Source: Xanthomonas sp. F10 (GTDB taxonomy: Bacteria; Pseudomonadota; Gammaproteobacteria; Xanthomonadales; Xanthomonadaceae). From it: a DNA stretch of 64,000 bases. Shown one piece after another: positions 44,234-54,225 of the stretch. The position numbers and the translations under genes are program-made. The stretch lies in contig NZ_JACHNP010000001.1 of the NCBI RefSeq assembly GCF_014206815.1, forward strand, positions 124,001 to 188,000, in the 5' to 3' direction. Within the stretch, counting starts at the first letter, position 1; the number at the start of each line of letters is the position of its first letter. The notes under the pieces are model-generated. The model worked only from the letters and a program-made list of their open reading frames with translations. It did no database searches and had not been told where the DNA came from.

Positions 44234-45084
44234 GTCTTGGAGCCGGGAATAGAGAATCGGGAATGGGGAAGGGAGAAGAGCGGGCTCTCGCGACGGGACG
44301 GAGGGTCGGCCAGTGCCGCATGGCGTGTGGGCTGGGCCGGCGCCGCGGGCTTCTTCTCCTTGCCCGGCTCCTTGCTCGGCTCTTTGCTCTCGGGCACCCA
44401 TGCCACCGTGAATCCGTTGGTGTAGCGCAGGTCGGCGCGCGCCAGCGGCGGCTGGCCCGGCTGCAGCAGTTGCGGCAGCACGCGGGCGAAGCGCTCCAGG
44501 CGGGCGCGTGCGTCGTCGCGGCCGACCACCACCTGCACGCCATTGCCCAGCGCCAGCGACCAGCTGCCGCGCGCGTCCAGGGCCACGCCCTGCACCGGCA
44601 AACCGACCGGCGCGAACAGCGCGCGCGAGGCGTTGTACAGCGCGACCACGTCGGCGGCCTTGGCGTCGGGGCCGGCCAGGTGCGGCAGGGCCACGTCGCG
44701 CAGTTCGTTGGGCAGGGCGAAGATGCGGCCCTGCTCGGACAGCATGCGGTCTTCGCCCCAGCGCGCGAACGGACGGTGCTCGACGACGCGCACTTCCAGC
44801 ACGTCCGGCCAGCGCTTGCGCACGCGCGCACTCTCCACCCACGGCAGGCGCTCGATCGCGTCCTGCGCATCCTGCAGGCGCACCGCGAAGAAGCCGCGGC
44901 GCGCATACGGCAGCACCACCTGGCGCAACTGCTCGGCGGACACGCGCTTGAAGTCGCCGCTGACCTGCAGCCGGCTCAGCGGCCAACGCTCGGCGCCGAC
45001 CCAGCCATTGAGCACGGCCACGATCGGCAGCGCGACCAGGGCCAGCGCCAGCAGCCAGGCGAGGATGCGCAAGGAGGCGTTCAT
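44230..45084 (-). CDS. ftsQ: Cell-division protein FtsQ with repeat-encoded tail
   Basis: 284 residues. An N-terminal membrane helix (LAWLLALALVALPIVAVLNGW) is followed by the POTRA domain (LSRLQVSGDFKRVSAEQLRQVV) and the beta domain (RKRWPDVLEVRVVEHRPFARWGED). FtsQ links FtsB/FtsL to the divisome. The last residues (a Lys/Pro-rich linker, then SPLFSLPHSRFSIPGSKT) are encoded by a GGGAATAGAGAATCGGG repeat copy at 44240-44275 and are not family sequence. The stop overlaps ftsA (ATGA). A repeat-filled 127-bp gap lies upstream, before ddl. Confidence 0.95.
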   Translation of the reverse strand: MNASLRILAWLLALALVALPIVAVLNGWVGAERWPLSRLQVSGDFKRVSAEQLRQVVLPYARRGFFAVRLQDAQDAIERLPWVESARVRKRWPDVLEVRVVEHRPFARWGEDRMLSEQGRIFALPNELRDVALPHLAGPDAKAADVVALYNASRALFAPVGLPVQGVALDARGSWSLALGNGVQVVVGRDDARARLERFARVLPQLLQPGQPPLARADLRYTNGFTVAWVPESKEPSKEPGKEKKPAAPAQPTRHAALADPPSRRESPLFSLPHSRFSIPGSKT

Positions 45085-45099
45085 GGGCGCGCTCCGCGC

Positions 45100-45211
45100 G
45101 CGGGATTGGAGATCGGGAATTGGGGATTGGCGCAACGCGCGCAGCAGGACGCCACGGCAGCGCGAAGCGCACGCCGTGCGAATCCCCAATCCCGAATCCC
45201 CAATCCCGGCT
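45100..45211. repeat. GGGATT-type inverted repeat between ddl and ftsQ
   Basis: GGGATTGGAGATCGGGAATT (from 45100) and its inverted partner (AATCCCCAATCCCGAATCCC, from 45182) flank a roughly 50-nt core. It fills the whole ddl-ftsQ gap. Confidence 0.8.
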
Positions 45212-46153
45212 TCACAGCGTCTGCTCCAGGATGCGCCAGCACAGGCCGGCGAAATCCACGCCCAGTTGCGCTGCGGCCTTGGGCACCAGCGAGTGGCTGG
45301 TCATGCCCGGGGCGGTGTTGACTTCGATCAGTTGCAGGCCGCGCACGCGGTCGCGCATCACGTCCACGCGGCCCCAGCCGCTGCAGCCGGCGGCGGCGAA
45401 CGCCTGTAGGGCAAGCTGGCGGATCTGGGCCTCGTCCTCACCCTCCATGCCCGGGCACAGGTACTGGGTGTCCTCGGCGATGTACTTGGCGTGGTAGTCG
45501 TACCAGTCGCCAGCCGGGACGATGCGGATCGACGGCAGCGCGATGTCGCCGAGGATGCCGACGGTGTATTCCTCGCCCTGCACCATCTGCTCCATCAGCA
45601 GTTCGCCGTGGTAGTCGGCGGCGAAGGCGCGCACCGGCGCCAGGTCTGCCTCGGCCAGCACGCGAAACACGCCGACGCTGGAGCCTTCGCAGGCCGGCTT
45701 GACGAACAGCGGGTAGCCCAGCGCGGCAGCCGCCGCGGCCAGGTCGGCCTTGGCGTCGATGCGGGCGAAGCCCGGGGTCGGCAGGCCGGCGGCGATCCAC
45801 ACCTGCTTGGTGCGGATCTTGTCCAGGGTCAGCGCGCTGCCGAGCACGTCCGGGCCGGTGAACGGCACCTGCAGCGCGCGCAGCAGGCCCTGCAGCACGC
45901 CGTTCTCGCCGTCGCCGCCATGCAGGATGTTGAACACGCGATCCACCGCGCCGGCACGGATGCGCTCCAGCAACGCCGGGATGCCGTCCACCGGCTGCGC
46001 GTCGACGCCGCGGCTGCGCAGCGCCTCGAGCACATTGGCGCCGGAGTTCAGCGACACTTCGCGCTCGCTGGACGTGCCGCCGAGCAACACGGCGACGCGG
46101 CCGAACGCGGCCGGGTCGGTGACGCGCGGCGGCGGCAGCGGCTGCGCGCTCAT
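45212..46153 (-). CDS. ddl: D-alanine--D-alanine ligase
   Basis: 313 residues, ATP-grasp enzyme that makes the D-Ala-D-Ala used by MurF. Seen are [19 protein letters not shown] at the N terminus, [33 protein letters not shown] (ATP-binding Lys), GRVDVMRD and the Mg-binding [20 protein letters not shown]. DdlB type, as expected in the dcw cluster. Starts in an ATGA overlap with murC. Confidence 0.98.
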   Translation of the reverse strand: MSAQPLPPPRVTDPAAFGRVAVLLGGTSSEREVSLNSGANVLEALRSRGVDAQPVDGIPALLERIRAGAVDRVFNILHGGDGENGVLQGLLRALQVPFTGPDVLGSALTLDKIRTKQVWIAAGLPTPGFARIDAKADLAAAAAALGYPLFVKPACEGSSVGVFRVLAEADLAPVRAFAADYHGELLMEQMVQGEEYTVGILGDIALPSIRIVPAGDWYDYHAKYIAEDTQYLCPGMEGEDEAQIRQLALQAFAAAGCSGWGRVDVMRDRVRGLQLIEVNTAPGMTSHSLVPKAAAQLGVDFAGLCWRILEQTL

Positions 46154-47586
46154 GCGTCCGCTCCCACGGCGAAGCCGTGCTGGGCGATGTGCTGGGCGAC
46201 GTAGCCGATGTCGCCCGCCCCCATCATCAGCAGCAGGTCACCGTCCTGCAGCACGTCCGGCAGCACGCTGCCGAGTTCGCCGACCTGGCCGACCACGACC
46301 GGCTCGCTGCGGCCGCGCGCACGGATCGCGCGCGCCAGCGAACGCGCGTCGGCCCCCGGGATCGGCGCCTCGCCGGCCGGGTAGACCTCGCTGAGCACCA
46401 GCGCGTCCACCTCCGACAGCACCGCGGCGAAGGCGTCGAACTGGTCGCGGGTGCGGCTGTAGCGATGCGGCTGGAATGCGACCACCAGGCGCTTGTCCGG
46501 CCAGCCGCCACGGGCGGCGGCGAACACCGCGGCCAGCTCGCGCGGATGGTGGCCGTAGTCATCGACCACGCGCACGCGCGCGCCGCCGGCGGTGGTCACT
46601 TCGCCCAGGTCGTTGAAGCGACGGCCGATGCCGGCGAAGCCCTGCAGCGCACTGGCGATCGCCTCCGGCGCCACGCCCAGCTGCCAGCCGATGGCGGCGG
46701 CGGCCAGGGCGTTGAGCACGTTGTGGCGGCCCGGCAGCGCCAGGGTCACCGGGATGCTGCTGCCTTCCGGCAGACGCAGGGTGAAGCGCATGCGCGGACC
46801 GTCCTGGACCACGTCCTCGGCACGCACGTCGGCGTTCTCGCTGAGGCCGTAGCTCATCACGTGGCGCGGCGTCTTCGCCGCCAGCGCGGCCACTTCCGGA
46901 TCGTCGATGCACAGCACGGCCAGCCCGTAGAACGGCAGGCGCTGCAGGAACTCGGCGAACGCGGCCTGGACCCGGGCGAAGTCGTTGCCGTAGTTCTCCA
47001 GGTGATCGGCATCGATGTTGGTGATGACCGAGATCAGCGGGTTCAGGCGCAGGAAGCTGCCGTCGCTCTCGTCGGCCTCGGCCACCAGCCACTGGCCGCC
47101 GCCGAGCTTGGCGTTGGCGCCGGCGGCGAGCAACTGGCCGCCGATCACGAAGGTCGGGTCCAGCCCGCCTTCGCTGAGCACCGCCGCGGCCAGGCTGGTG
47201 GTGGTGGTCTTGCCGTGGGTGCCGGCCACCGCAATACCGCGACGGAAGCGCATCAGCTCGGCCAGCATCGCCGCACGCGGCATGATCGGAATGCGCTGGC
47301 TGCGCGCTTCCATCAGTTCCGGGTTGTCCTCGCGGATCGCGCTGGACACCACCACGCAGTCGGTGCCGAGCACGTTGGCGGCTGAATGTCCGCGCATCAC
47401 CCGTGCGCCGAGCTTGACCAGGCGCCGGGTCGCCGCGTTGTCGGCGTTGTCCGAGCCGGAAACCTCATAACCCAGGGTCAGCATGACCTCGGCAATGCCG
47501 CTCATGCCGGTACCGCCGATGCCGACGAAGTGCACGCGCGGGAACGCGCGGACCAGGTCGCCGGTGTCGTGGAGGCGGCGGATCAC
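46150..47586 (-). CDS. murC: UDP-N-acetylmuramate--L-alanine ligase
   Basis: 478 residues from GTG 47586, whose bases overlap the murG stop (GTGA). It adds L-Ala to UDP-MurNAc. [17 protein letters not shown] is the Rossmann-like UDP-binding start, [16 protein letters not shown] the ATP P-loop, and EADESDGSF and [13 protein letters not shown] further Mur-ligase motifs. Coupled to ddl downstream by a 4-nt overlap. Confidence 0.98.
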   Translation of the reverse strand: MIRRLHDTGDLVRAFPRVHFVGIGGTGMSGIAEVMLTLGYEVSGSDNADNAATRRLVKLGARVMRGHSAANVLGTDCVVVSSAIREDNPELMEARSQRIPIMPRAAMLAELMRFRRGIAVAGTHGKTTTTSLAAAVLSEGGLDPTFVIGGQLLAAGANAKLGGGQWLVAEADESDGSFLRLNPLISVITNIDADHLENYGNDFARVQAAFAEFLQRLPFYGLAVLCIDDPEVAALAAKTPRHVMSYGLSENADVRAEDVVQDGPRMRFTLRLPEGSSIPVTLALPGRHNVLNALAAAAIGWQLGVAPEAIASALQGFAGIGRRFNDLGEVTTAGGARVRVVDDYGHHPRELAAVFAAARGGWPDKRLVVAFQPHRYSRTRDQFDAFAAVLSEVDALVLSEVYPAGEAPIPGADARSLARAIRARGRSEPVVVGQVGELGSVLPDVLQDGDLLLMMGAGDIGYVAQHIAQHGFAVGADA

Positions 47587-48821
47587 AGGGCACCTCCGGT
47601 GGAGGTGCCGGGATTCGGCATTCGGGATTGGGGATTCGTGTCGCTGGCGGCCGATTGCCGCAGCGCTGCACGTTGTACGGGTGTCTGCATGGTGTCCTGC
47701 TTGTGCTCCTGCTTTTTACCAATCCCCAATCCCGAATCCCGACTCCCGGCTTCTTCCATCACGATGTCCGCGATGCGCTCGGCGGCGTCGGGCTTGGCCA
47801 GTTGGCGTGCGGCCTCGGCCATCGCCAGGCGCTGTGCGGGCTGTGCCAGCAGGTCGCGCAGCACGCGCTGCAGGTGCTCGGCCAGGGCGTCGTCCTGCTT
47901 CAGCAGCACGGCGGCACCGCGCTCGACCAGGTATTCGGCGTTGCGGGTCTGGTGGTCATCGACGGCGGCGGCGAACGGCACCAGCACGCTGCCGATGCCG
48001 ACCGCGCACAGTTCGGCCAGGGTCGAGGCACCGGCGCGACACACCACCAGGTCGGCCCAGGCGTAGGCGGCGGCCATGTCGCCAATGAAGGCTTCGACGC
48101 TGGCGGCGACGCCGGCGTCGGCGTAGGCACGCGCGGCTTCCTCGCGCAGCGCTTCGCCGCACTGGTGGCGCACGTCGACCGCCACGCCGAGCGCGGCCAG
48201 CGCCTGCGGCAGCGCCTGGTTGAGCACGCGTGCGCCCTGGCTGCCGCCCAGCACCAGCAGCCGCGGCGCGCCGTGGCGCGCGGCCAGGCGCTGCGCCGGC
48301 GGCGCCAGTGCGGCGATCTCGGCGCGCACCGGGTTGCCTACCGCTTCCTCACGCGTGGCGAAGCTGCCGGGGAAGCCAGTCAGCACGCGCCGCGCGACGC
48401 GCGCCAGCACCTTGTTGGTCAGGCCCGGCGCGCGGTTCTGTTCGTGCACCAGCAGCGGCAGCTTGAGCAGCCGCGCGGCCAGGCCGCCTGGGCCGGCAGC
48501 GAAGCCGCCGAAGCTGATCACCGCGCGCGGCGCGCGCCGGCGCAGCACGAAGCCGGCGGCGCGCACCGCGCGCAGCACCCGCACCGGCGCGCCGAACAGG
48601 GCCAGCGCGCCCTTGCCGCGCAGCCCACCGATCTCGATCGTGTCCAGCTCGATGCCGTGTTCCGGCACCAGCCGCGTTTCCATGCGCCCGGCCGCGCCCA
48701 GCCACACCACCGGCACGCCGCGCGCGCGCAGCACCTTGGCCACGGCCAGCGCGGGGAAGATGTGTCCGCCGGTGCCGCCGGCAAGAATCATCACCGGTCG
48801 ACCGCCCTGCACCGTGCTCAT
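47583..48821 (-). CDS. murG: MurG glycosyltransferase with repeat-encoded tail
   Basis: 412 residues, about 50 longer than usual. It transfers GlcNAc to lipid I, giving lipid II, on the inner face of the membrane. [18 protein letters not shown] and GNPVRAEI, then [17 protein letters not shown] and [22 protein letters not shown] are the donor and acceptor-site blocks. Family sequence ends near IADIVMEEA; the rest ([18 protein letters not shown] onward, with [17 protein letters not shown]) is encoded by a GGGATT-type repeat element with inverted arms. The reading frame through the element stays open and ends in the GTGA overlap with murC, so coupling is kept. Confidence 0.96.
   Translation of the reverse strand: MSTVQGGRPVMILAGGTGGHIFPALAVAKVLRARGVPVVWLGAAGRMETRLVPEHGIELDTIEIGGLRGKGALALFGAPVRVLRAVRAAGFVLRRRAPRAVISFGGFAAGPGGLAARLLKLPLLVHEQNRAPGLTNKVLARVARRVLTGFPGSFATREEAVGNPVRAEIAALAPPAQRLAARHGAPRLLVLGGSQGARVLNQALPQALAALGVAVDVRHQCGEALREEAARAYADAGVAASVEAFIGDMAAAYAWADLVVCRAGASTLAELCAVGIGSVLVPFAAAVDDHQTRNAEYLVERGAAVLLKQDDALAEHLQRVLRDLLAQPAQRLAMAEAARQLAKPDAAERIADIVMEEAGSRDSGLGIGKKQEHKQDTMQTPVQRAALRQSAASDTNPQSRMPNPGTSTGGAL
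47607..47755. repeat. Repeat element inside the murG 3' end
   Basis: Arms: GGGATTCGGCATTCGGG (from 47610) and the inverted AATCCCCAATCCCGAATCCC (from 47720), about 80 nt apart. The core ends in a pyrimidine-rich TCCTGCTTGTGCTCCTGC tail like the core tails in the murF and rsmH copies. Translated in murG. Confidence 0.8.
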
Positions 48822-50137
48822 CCCAGCCTCCCGAAGGTGGGTTCGACGCGCGGCTGCATGCGGCTGGTGCCGCGCCCCGGCGCGCCCTGGATCGCGGCGG
48901 CGACTGCGCTGGCGCTGGCTTCGCGGGCGGCGTGCAGGTCCTCGGCGTTGTCCACGGTCTGCTTGACCGGCATCGCCGCGTCGCTGCGCACCAGCGCCAC
49001 CTGGCGCTCGGCGCGATTGAGTTCGTAGGACACGCGCAGCAGCAGGCCCATCGCCGCGCAGGTCATCAGCACGCTGGAACCGCCGGCGGAGATCAGCGGC
49101 AGGGTCAGGCCCTTGGTCGGCAGGATGCCCAGGTTCACGCCGACCGAGACGAAGCTCTGCAGGCTGATCCACAGGCCGATGCCGAAGGCGATGTAGCCGG
49201 AGAAGTGGCGCTTCATCTCCACGCAGCGCATGCCCAGCCAGAACGCGCGGCCGACCAGCAGCGCGTACAGCGAGATGATCAGGCACACGCCGACGAAGCC
49301 CAGTTCCTCGGCGATGACCGAGAAGATGAAGTCGGTGTGCGCTTCCGGCAGGTAGTTGAGCTTCTGCACCGAGCCGCCCAGGCCGACCCCGAACAGTTCG
49401 CCGCGGCCCACCGCCATCAGCGCGTTGGACAGCTGGTAGCCGGAGCCGAGCTGGTCGGCCCACGGATCCAGGAACGAGGTGATGCGGCGCAGGCGGTACG
49501 GCTCGAGGATCGCGATGAAGGCGAACACCGGCAGGCCGATCACGATCGGCATCGACATGCGCGGCAGGTTCACCCCGCCCAGCACCAGCATGCCGGCGGT
49601 GATCGCCAGCAGCAGCGTGGAGGAACCGAAGTCCGGCTGCAGCAGCAGCAGGCCGACCAGTGCCACCGCCACGCCCAGCGGCTTGAGCATCGCCGGCCAG
49701 GTCGCGTTGACCTCGTCGCGGAAGCGCACCAGATAGCTGGACAGCCACACGATGTACAGCACCTTCACCGCTTCCACGGTCTGGAAGCGCGAGATGCCCA
49801 GGTTGATCCAGCGCCGCGCGCCGTTGACGGTGCTGCCGAGACCGGGCACGAACACCACCAGCAGCAGGCCGAAGCAGGCCAGCAGCAGCAACTGGTTGTA
49901 CTGCTCGATGTTCTTCAGCTCCGTGCGCATCGCCCAGATCGCCAGGCCGACACCGCCGGCCAGGAACAGCAGGTGGCGGCTGAGGTAGTAGAACGGGCTG
50001 GTGGTCAGCTCGATCGAGCTGGAGCCGACCATCACCACGCCCAGCGACGCCAGCGCCACCGCGGCGCCGAGCAGCCACGGGTCGTAGCGGCCACCGATGG
50101 CCTCCAGGCGGGTCGCTTGGCGAGCAGCGTCGTTCAT
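48818..50137 (-). CDS. ftsW: Lipid II polymerase / SEDS protein FtsW
   Basis: 439 residues. About ten membrane segments are visible; [23 protein letters not shown] is the first. The SEDS signature includes the [16 protein letters not shown] loop, [14 protein letters not shown], the long [21 protein letters not shown] loop with the acidic residues needed for glycan polymerisation, and [14 protein letters not shown]. It pairs with FtsI in septal wall synthesis. The ATG overlaps the mraY stop by one base; the stop overlaps murG by 4 nt. The last 70 residues are a soluble Ala/Arg-rich tail. Confidence 0.98.
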   Translation of the reverse strand: MNDAARQATRLEAIGGRYDPWLLGAAVALASLGVVMVGSSSIELTTSPFYYLSRHLLFLAGGVGLAIWAMRTELKNIEQYNQLLLLACFGLLLVVFVPGLGSTVNGARRWINLGISRFQTVEAVKVLYIVWLSSYLVRFRDEVNATWPAMLKPLGVAVALVGLLLLQPDFGSSTLLLAITAGMLVLGGVNLPRMSMPIVIGLPVFAFIAILEPYRLRRITSFLDPWADQLGSGYQLSNALMAVGRGELFGVGLGGSVQKLNYLPEAHTDFIFSVIAEELGFVGVCLIISLYALLVGRAFWLGMRCVEMKRHFSGYIAFGIGLWISLQSFVSVGVNLGILPTKGLTLPLISAGGSSVLMTCAAMGLLLRVSYELNRAERQVALVRSDAAMPVKQTVDNAEDLHAAREASASAVAAAIQGAPGRGTSRMQPRVEPTFGRLG

Positions 50138-51222
50138 CAGCGCACCTTCAACGTGGCCAGGCCGACCAGCACCAGCACCACCGAAATGATCCAGAAGCGC
50201 ACGATCACCCGCGGCTCCGGCCAGCCCTTCAGCTCGAAGTGGTGGTGGATCGGCGCCATGCGGAACACGCGCTTGCCGGTGAGCTTGAACGAGGCGACCT
50301 GGATCATCACCGACAGGGTCTCGATGACGAACACGCCGCCCATGATCACCAGCACCAGTTCCTGGCGCACGATCACCGCGATGGTGCCCAGCACCGCGCC
50401 CAGCGCCAGCGCGCCGATGTCGCCCATGAACACCATCGCCGGGTAGGTGTTGAACCACAGGAAGCCCAGGCCCGCGCCGGCGATCGCCGCGCAGATGATG
50501 ATCAGTTCGCCGGCGCCGGGGATGGTCGGGATCTTCAGGTAGGCGGAGAACACCGCGTTGCCCGAGGCATAGGCGAACACGCCCAGCGCGCAGGCCACCA
50601 GCACGGTCGGCATGATCGCCAGGCCGTCCAGGCCGTCGGTCAGGTTGACCGCATTGGAGAAGCCGACGATCCAGAAGTAGGCGATGGCGACGAAGCTGAT
50701 CCCGGCCAGCGGCAGCGCGATCGACTTGAACATCGGGATGTAGAAGGTGATCGCCGCCGGCACGTCGGCGGTGTAGTACAGGAACAGGCCGGCGGCCAGG
50801 CCGAAGATCGACTGCAGCAGGTACTTCCAGCGCGACTTCAGCCCGTTGGGGTCGCGGCGCACGATCTTGATCCAGTCGTCGTACCAGCCGATCACGCCGA
50901 ACGCCAGCATCACCGCCAGCACCAGCCACACGTAGCGGTTGCGCAGGTCGCCCCACAGCAGCACCGACAGCAGCACGGTGAGCAGGATCAGCGAGCCGCC
51001 CATGGTCGGGGTGCCGGCCTTGGAGAAGTGGGTCTGCGGGCCGTCCTGGCGGATCGGCTGGCCGCCCTTGAACTGCGCCAGCTTGCGGATCACCGCCGGG
51101 CCCAGCCACAGCGACAGGAACAGCGAGGTCAGCGCCGCGAGGATGCCGCGGAAGGTCAGATAGCCGAACAGCCCGAACATGCTTTCGAGCTGCTGCAGCC
51201 AGCGGGCGAGTTCAAGCAGCAT
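50137..51222 (-). CDS. mraY: Phospho-N-acetylmuramoyl-pentapeptide transferase
   Basis: 361 residues, integral membrane enzyme that makes lipid I from UDP-MurNAc-pentapeptide and undecaprenyl phosphate. Seen are [25 protein letters not shown] (the Mg-binding DD), [13 protein letters not shown] and [14 protein letters not shown]. Its start lies 11 nt inside the murF 3' end. Length and topology are normal. Confidence 0.99.
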   Translation of the reverse strand: MLLELARWLQQLESMFGLFGYLTFRGILAALTSLFLSLWLGPAVIRKLAQFKGGQPIRQDGPQTHFSKAGTPTMGGSLILLTVLLSVLLWGDLRNRYVWLVLAVMLAFGVIGWYDDWIKIVRRDPNGLKSRWKYLLQSIFGLAAGLFLYYTADVPAAITFYIPMFKSIALPLAGISFVAIAYFWIVGFSNAVNLTDGLDGLAIMPTVLVACALGVFAYASGNAVFSAYLKIPTIPGAGELIIICAAIAGAGLGFLWFNTYPAMVFMGDIGALALGAVLGTIAVIVRQELVLVIMGGVFVIETLSVMIQVASFKLTGKRVFRMAPIHHHFELKGWPEPRVIVRFWIISVVLVLVGLATLKVR

Positions 51223-52747
51223 GCGGCGCCTCCTGTGCCTGGTTCAGCAGCGCACGCACCACGGTGTCCATGGCGCTGCCGCGCGAGCCCTTGACGAGGA
51301 GCGTGGCCGGGACCCGGGACCCGGGACCCGGGTCCCGCGAAGGCGCGCCAACGGACGGCGCGCCGGTGTTCTCATGCATGTGCTTCACTTCCTGCTCTTG
51401 ATCCTGCTGTTTCCGGGCCCCGGGTCCCGGGTCCCGGGTCCCGGCTACTGCGGCCAGATCGCGCTGCAGCGCCTCGATCAGCGCCGCGTGGCTGTCGAAG
51501 ACGCGGCCGTTCTCGCCGAAGGCCTGCGCGGCGTGGGCGCTGAGCGGGCCCAGCGCGTACAGCCGGGTCAGCCCGGCATCGCGTGCGCGGCGGCCGCCGC
51601 TGGCGTGCAGCGCTTCGGCGCCGGCGCCGAGTTCGCGCATGTCGCCCAGTACCAGCCAGCGCTCGCCGCCAGCTGCGGCCAGCGCATCGATCGCCGCGGC
51701 CAGCGAGCCGGGGTTGGCGTTGTAGCTGTCGTCGATCAGCACCGCGCCGTTGGGCAGCGTGTGGGTGATCTGCCGACCGGGGACCGGCTGCACCTGCGCC
51801 AGGCCGCCGGCGATGCGCGCCGGCGCCACGCCCAGCGCCAGCGCCAGCGCGGCGGCGGCCAGGGCGTTCTGGAGGTTGTGCCGGCCCGGCAGCGGCAGCG
51901 TCGCCTCGACATCGCCGCGCGGCGTGGTCAGCACGAACTGGGTGCGGTCGGCGGCCATGCGCACCTGCGCGGCACCGATCTCGGCGCCCGGCTGCAGGCC
52001 GAAGCGCAGCACCTGCGGCCGCGCCTCGCCCGTCGGCAGGCGCTGCTCGAACCACAGGCCGAAGGCGTCGTCGGCGTTGATCACCGCAGTGCCGTCGGCC
52101 GGCAGCGCGGTGTAGATGGCGCCCTTGGTCTGCGCCACGCCGAGCAGGCTGCCCATGCGCTCCAGGTGCGCGGCGGCGATGTTGTTGACCAGCGACACCT
52201 GCGGCGGCGCGATGTCGGTGAGATAGGCGATGTCGCCCGGCTTGCCGGCGCCCATTTCGTAGATGGCGTAGTCGGCGTCGTCCGGCGCCTCGATCACCGC
52301 CAGCGGCAGGCCGATCTCGTTGTTGCGGTTGCCGGGATTGGCGTAGACGCTGCCGCCGTCGATGCGGCAGGCGTGCTGCAGGATCGCCAGCAGCAGTGCC
52401 TTGACGCTGGTCTTGCCGTTGCTGCCGGTGATCGCGGCCACGCGGGTGGCGCGGCCGCGCTGCATGCCGGCGGCGATGCGCGCCAGTGCCAACTCGGTGT
52501 CGGCGGCAACGATCTGCGGCAGTTCGATCTGCGGCTGCACGCGCTCCACCAGCAGCGCGCTGGCGCCGCGCGCGGCGGCATCGGCAACGAAGGCGTGGCC
52601 GTCGAAACGCTCGCCACGCAGCGCCACGTACAGGCTGCCGGCCGCCAGGCTGCGGGTGTCGTGGCTGATCGCGTCGATCGCCACGTCGTCGCCGTGCAGC
52701 TCGGCGCCGGCCCAGTGCGCGATCATCGACAACGGCAGGCGCTTCAT
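51212..52747 (-). CDS. murF: MurF ligase with a repeat-encoded internal insertion
   Basis: 511 residues, about 45-50 longer than usual. It adds D-Ala-D-Ala to the UDP-MurNAc tripeptide. [16 protein letters not shown] is the P-loop, [18 protein letters not shown] and [14 protein letters not shown] are Mur-ligase blocks. Near the C terminus the family sequence [10 protein letters not shown] is interrupted by about 46 residues ([17 protein letters not shown], later [13 protein letters not shown]) from a GGGACCC-type repeat. The conserved [19 protein letters not shown] then resumes in frame. The insertion therefore splits a conserved domain end and must be tolerated as a surface loop. Starts in an ATGA overlap with murE. 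Confidence 0.96.
   Translation of the reverse strand: MKRLPLSMIAHWAGAELHGDDVAIDAISHDTRSLAAGSLYVALRGERFDGHAFVADAAARGASALLVERVQPQIELPQIVAADTELALARIAAGMQRGRATRVAAITGSNGKTSVKALLLAILQHACRIDGGSVYANPGNRNNEIGLPLAVIEAPDDADYAIYEMGAGKPGDIAYLTDIAPPQVSLVNNIAAAHLERMGSLLGVAQTKGAIYTALPADGTAVINADDAFGLWFEQRLPTGEARPQVLRFGLQPGAEIGAAQVRMAADRTQFVLTTPRGDVEATLPLPGRHNLQNALAAAALALALGVAPARIAGGLAQVQPVPGRQITHTLPNGAVLIDDSYNANPGSLAAAIDALAAAGGERWLVLGDMRELGAGAEALHASGGRRARDAGLTRLYALGPLSAHAAQAFGENGRVFDSHAALIEALQRDLAAVAGTRDPGPGARKQQDQEQEVKHMHENTGAPSVGAPSRDPGPGSRVPATLLVKGSRGSAMDTVVRALLNQAQEAPHAA
51306..51447. repeat. GGGACCC-type repeat element inserted in murF
   Basis: Arms of tandem GGGACCC / GGGTCCC units (51309-51336 and 51414-51445) flank a core that contains GCATGTGCTTCACTTCCTGC and a TCCTGCTCTTGATCCTGC tail. 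About 141 bp, divisible by three and free of stops in the murF frame. Confidence 0.8.
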
Positions 52748-54225
52748 CGGGCCGCCTCCGCCGCATGCGCGCGCAGGGCCTGCGCGGCGACCTCGGTGTC
52801 GTCGAACGGATGGCGCACGCCGGCGATCTCCTGGTAGGGCTCGTGGCCCTTGCCTGCGATCAGCACGATGTCGTCGGCGCCGGCGGCGACCGCCATGGCG
52901 ATCGCCTGCGCGCGGTCGCGCTGCACCTGCACCGTCTGCATGCCGCCGAAGCCGGCCAGGATGTCGGCGACGATGGCATCGCCGTCCTCGCCACGCGGGT
53001 TGTCGTCGGTGACCACCACGCGCTCGGCCAGACGCTGCGCGATCGCCGCCATCTGTGGACGCTTGCCGGTGTCGCGCTCGCCGCCGCAGCCGAACACGCA
53101 GGTGATGCGGCCCTGCGCGTGCGCGCGCAGGCTCTGCAGCGCCTGCTCCAGCGCGTCGGGGGTGTGCGCATAGTCGACCACCACCAGCGGCTGCGCGCCG
53201 TCGCCGCCAAGGCGGTTCATGCGCCCGCGGATCGGCTGCAGCTGCGCCAGGGCGGCGGCGATGCGCACCGGCGCCACGTCCAGCGCATGCAGCGCGCCAG
53301 CCACGGCCAGCAGGTTGTCGACGTTGAAACGGCCCAGCAACGGCGACTGCAGCGGATGCCGCTCCTCGCCGATCACCAGGGTGAAGCCGATGCCGCGCGC
53401 GTCCAGGCGCAGCGCCTCGGCGCGTACCTCGGCGCCGTCCTGGCCGCGCGAACTGACCGCGATGCGACGCAGCGCCGGATCCAGCGTGGCCAGCAACTCG
53501 CGGCCGAACGCATCGTCCAGGTTGATCACCGCCGACTTCAGCCCCGGCGTGGCGAACAGACGCGCCTTGGCCGCGCCGTAGCCGGCCATGTCGCCGTGGT
53601 AGTCGAGATGGTCGCGGGTGAGATTGGTGAACACCGCCACGTCGAAATGCACCGCGTCCACGCGGCCCTGATCGAGCGCGTGCGAGCTGACCTCCATCGC
53701 CACCGCCTGCGCGCCGGCGTCGCGCAACTGCGCCAGCAGCGCGTGCAGCGGCAGCACCAGCGGCGTGGTGAAGCCGGTCGGCTGCACCTGCCCGTACAGG
53801 CCGGCGCCGAGCGTGCCGATGCTGCCGCTGCGCGTGCCCAGCAGGTGCCAGGCCTGCGCCAGCAACTGCACGGTGGAGGTCTTGCCGTTGGTGCCGGTGA
53901 CCCCGACCATGGTCATGGTCTGCGACGGATGGCCGTGGAACTGGTCGGCCATCGCGCCCATGCGCGCGCGCAGGCCCGGCACCGCGATCGCGTCGGCCGG
54001 CGCCGGCAGCTCGGCCGGGGCCGGCGGGTCGTACAGCACGGCGACGGCGCCGTTGGCGCGCGCCTGCTCGACGAAGCCCAGGCCGTGCGCGCCGAACCCG
54101 GCGATCGCCACGAAGGCATCGCCCGGGCGTACCGCGCGGCTGTCCATGACCAGCCCGGACACCTGCACATCGTGCGGCAGCGCCACGCCCGGCAACAGTT
54201 GCGACAGCGACATGGCGCGGGTCAC
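52744..54225 (-). CDS. murE: UDP-MurNAc-L-Ala-D-Glu--meso-diaminopimelate ligase
   Basis: 493 residues from GTG 54225, in a GTGA overlap with ftsI; ATG 54213 is an alternative four codons in. It adds meso-diaminopimelate. [18 protein letters not shown] is the P-loop, [36 protein letters not shown] is conserved, and TDDNPRGED is the DNPR motif that selects diaminopimelate rather than lysine. Stop overlaps murF by 4 nt. Confidence 0.98.
   Translation of the reverse strand: MTRAMSLSQLLPGVALPHDVQVSGLVMDSRAVRPGDAFVAIAGFGAHGLGFVEQARANGAVAVLYDPPAPAELPAPADAIAVPGLRARMGAMADQFHGHPSQTMTMVGVTGTNGKTSTVQLLAQAWHLLGTRSGSIGTLGAGLYGQVQPTGFTTPLVLPLHALLAQLRDAGAQAVAMEVSSHALDQGRVDAVHFDVAVFTNLTRDHLDYHGDMAGYGAAKARLFATPGLKSAVINLDDAFGRELLATLDPALRRIAVSSRGQDGAEVRAEALRLDARGIGFTLVIGEERHPLQSPLLGRFNVDNLLAVAGALHALDVAPVRIAAALAQLQPIRGRMNRLGGDGAQPLVVVDYAHTPDALEQALQSLRAHAQGRITCVFGCGGERDTGKRPQMAAIAQRLAERVVVTDDNPRGEDGDAIVADILAGFGGMQTVQVQRDRAQAIAMAVAAGADDIVLIAGKGHEPYQEIAGVRHPFDDTEVAAQALRAHAAEAAR

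Noticed and set aside
50239-51294. Long plus-strand frame opposite mraY
   Set aside because: His/Gln/Arg-rich translation typical of an antisense shadow; mraY on the minus strand is unmistakable.
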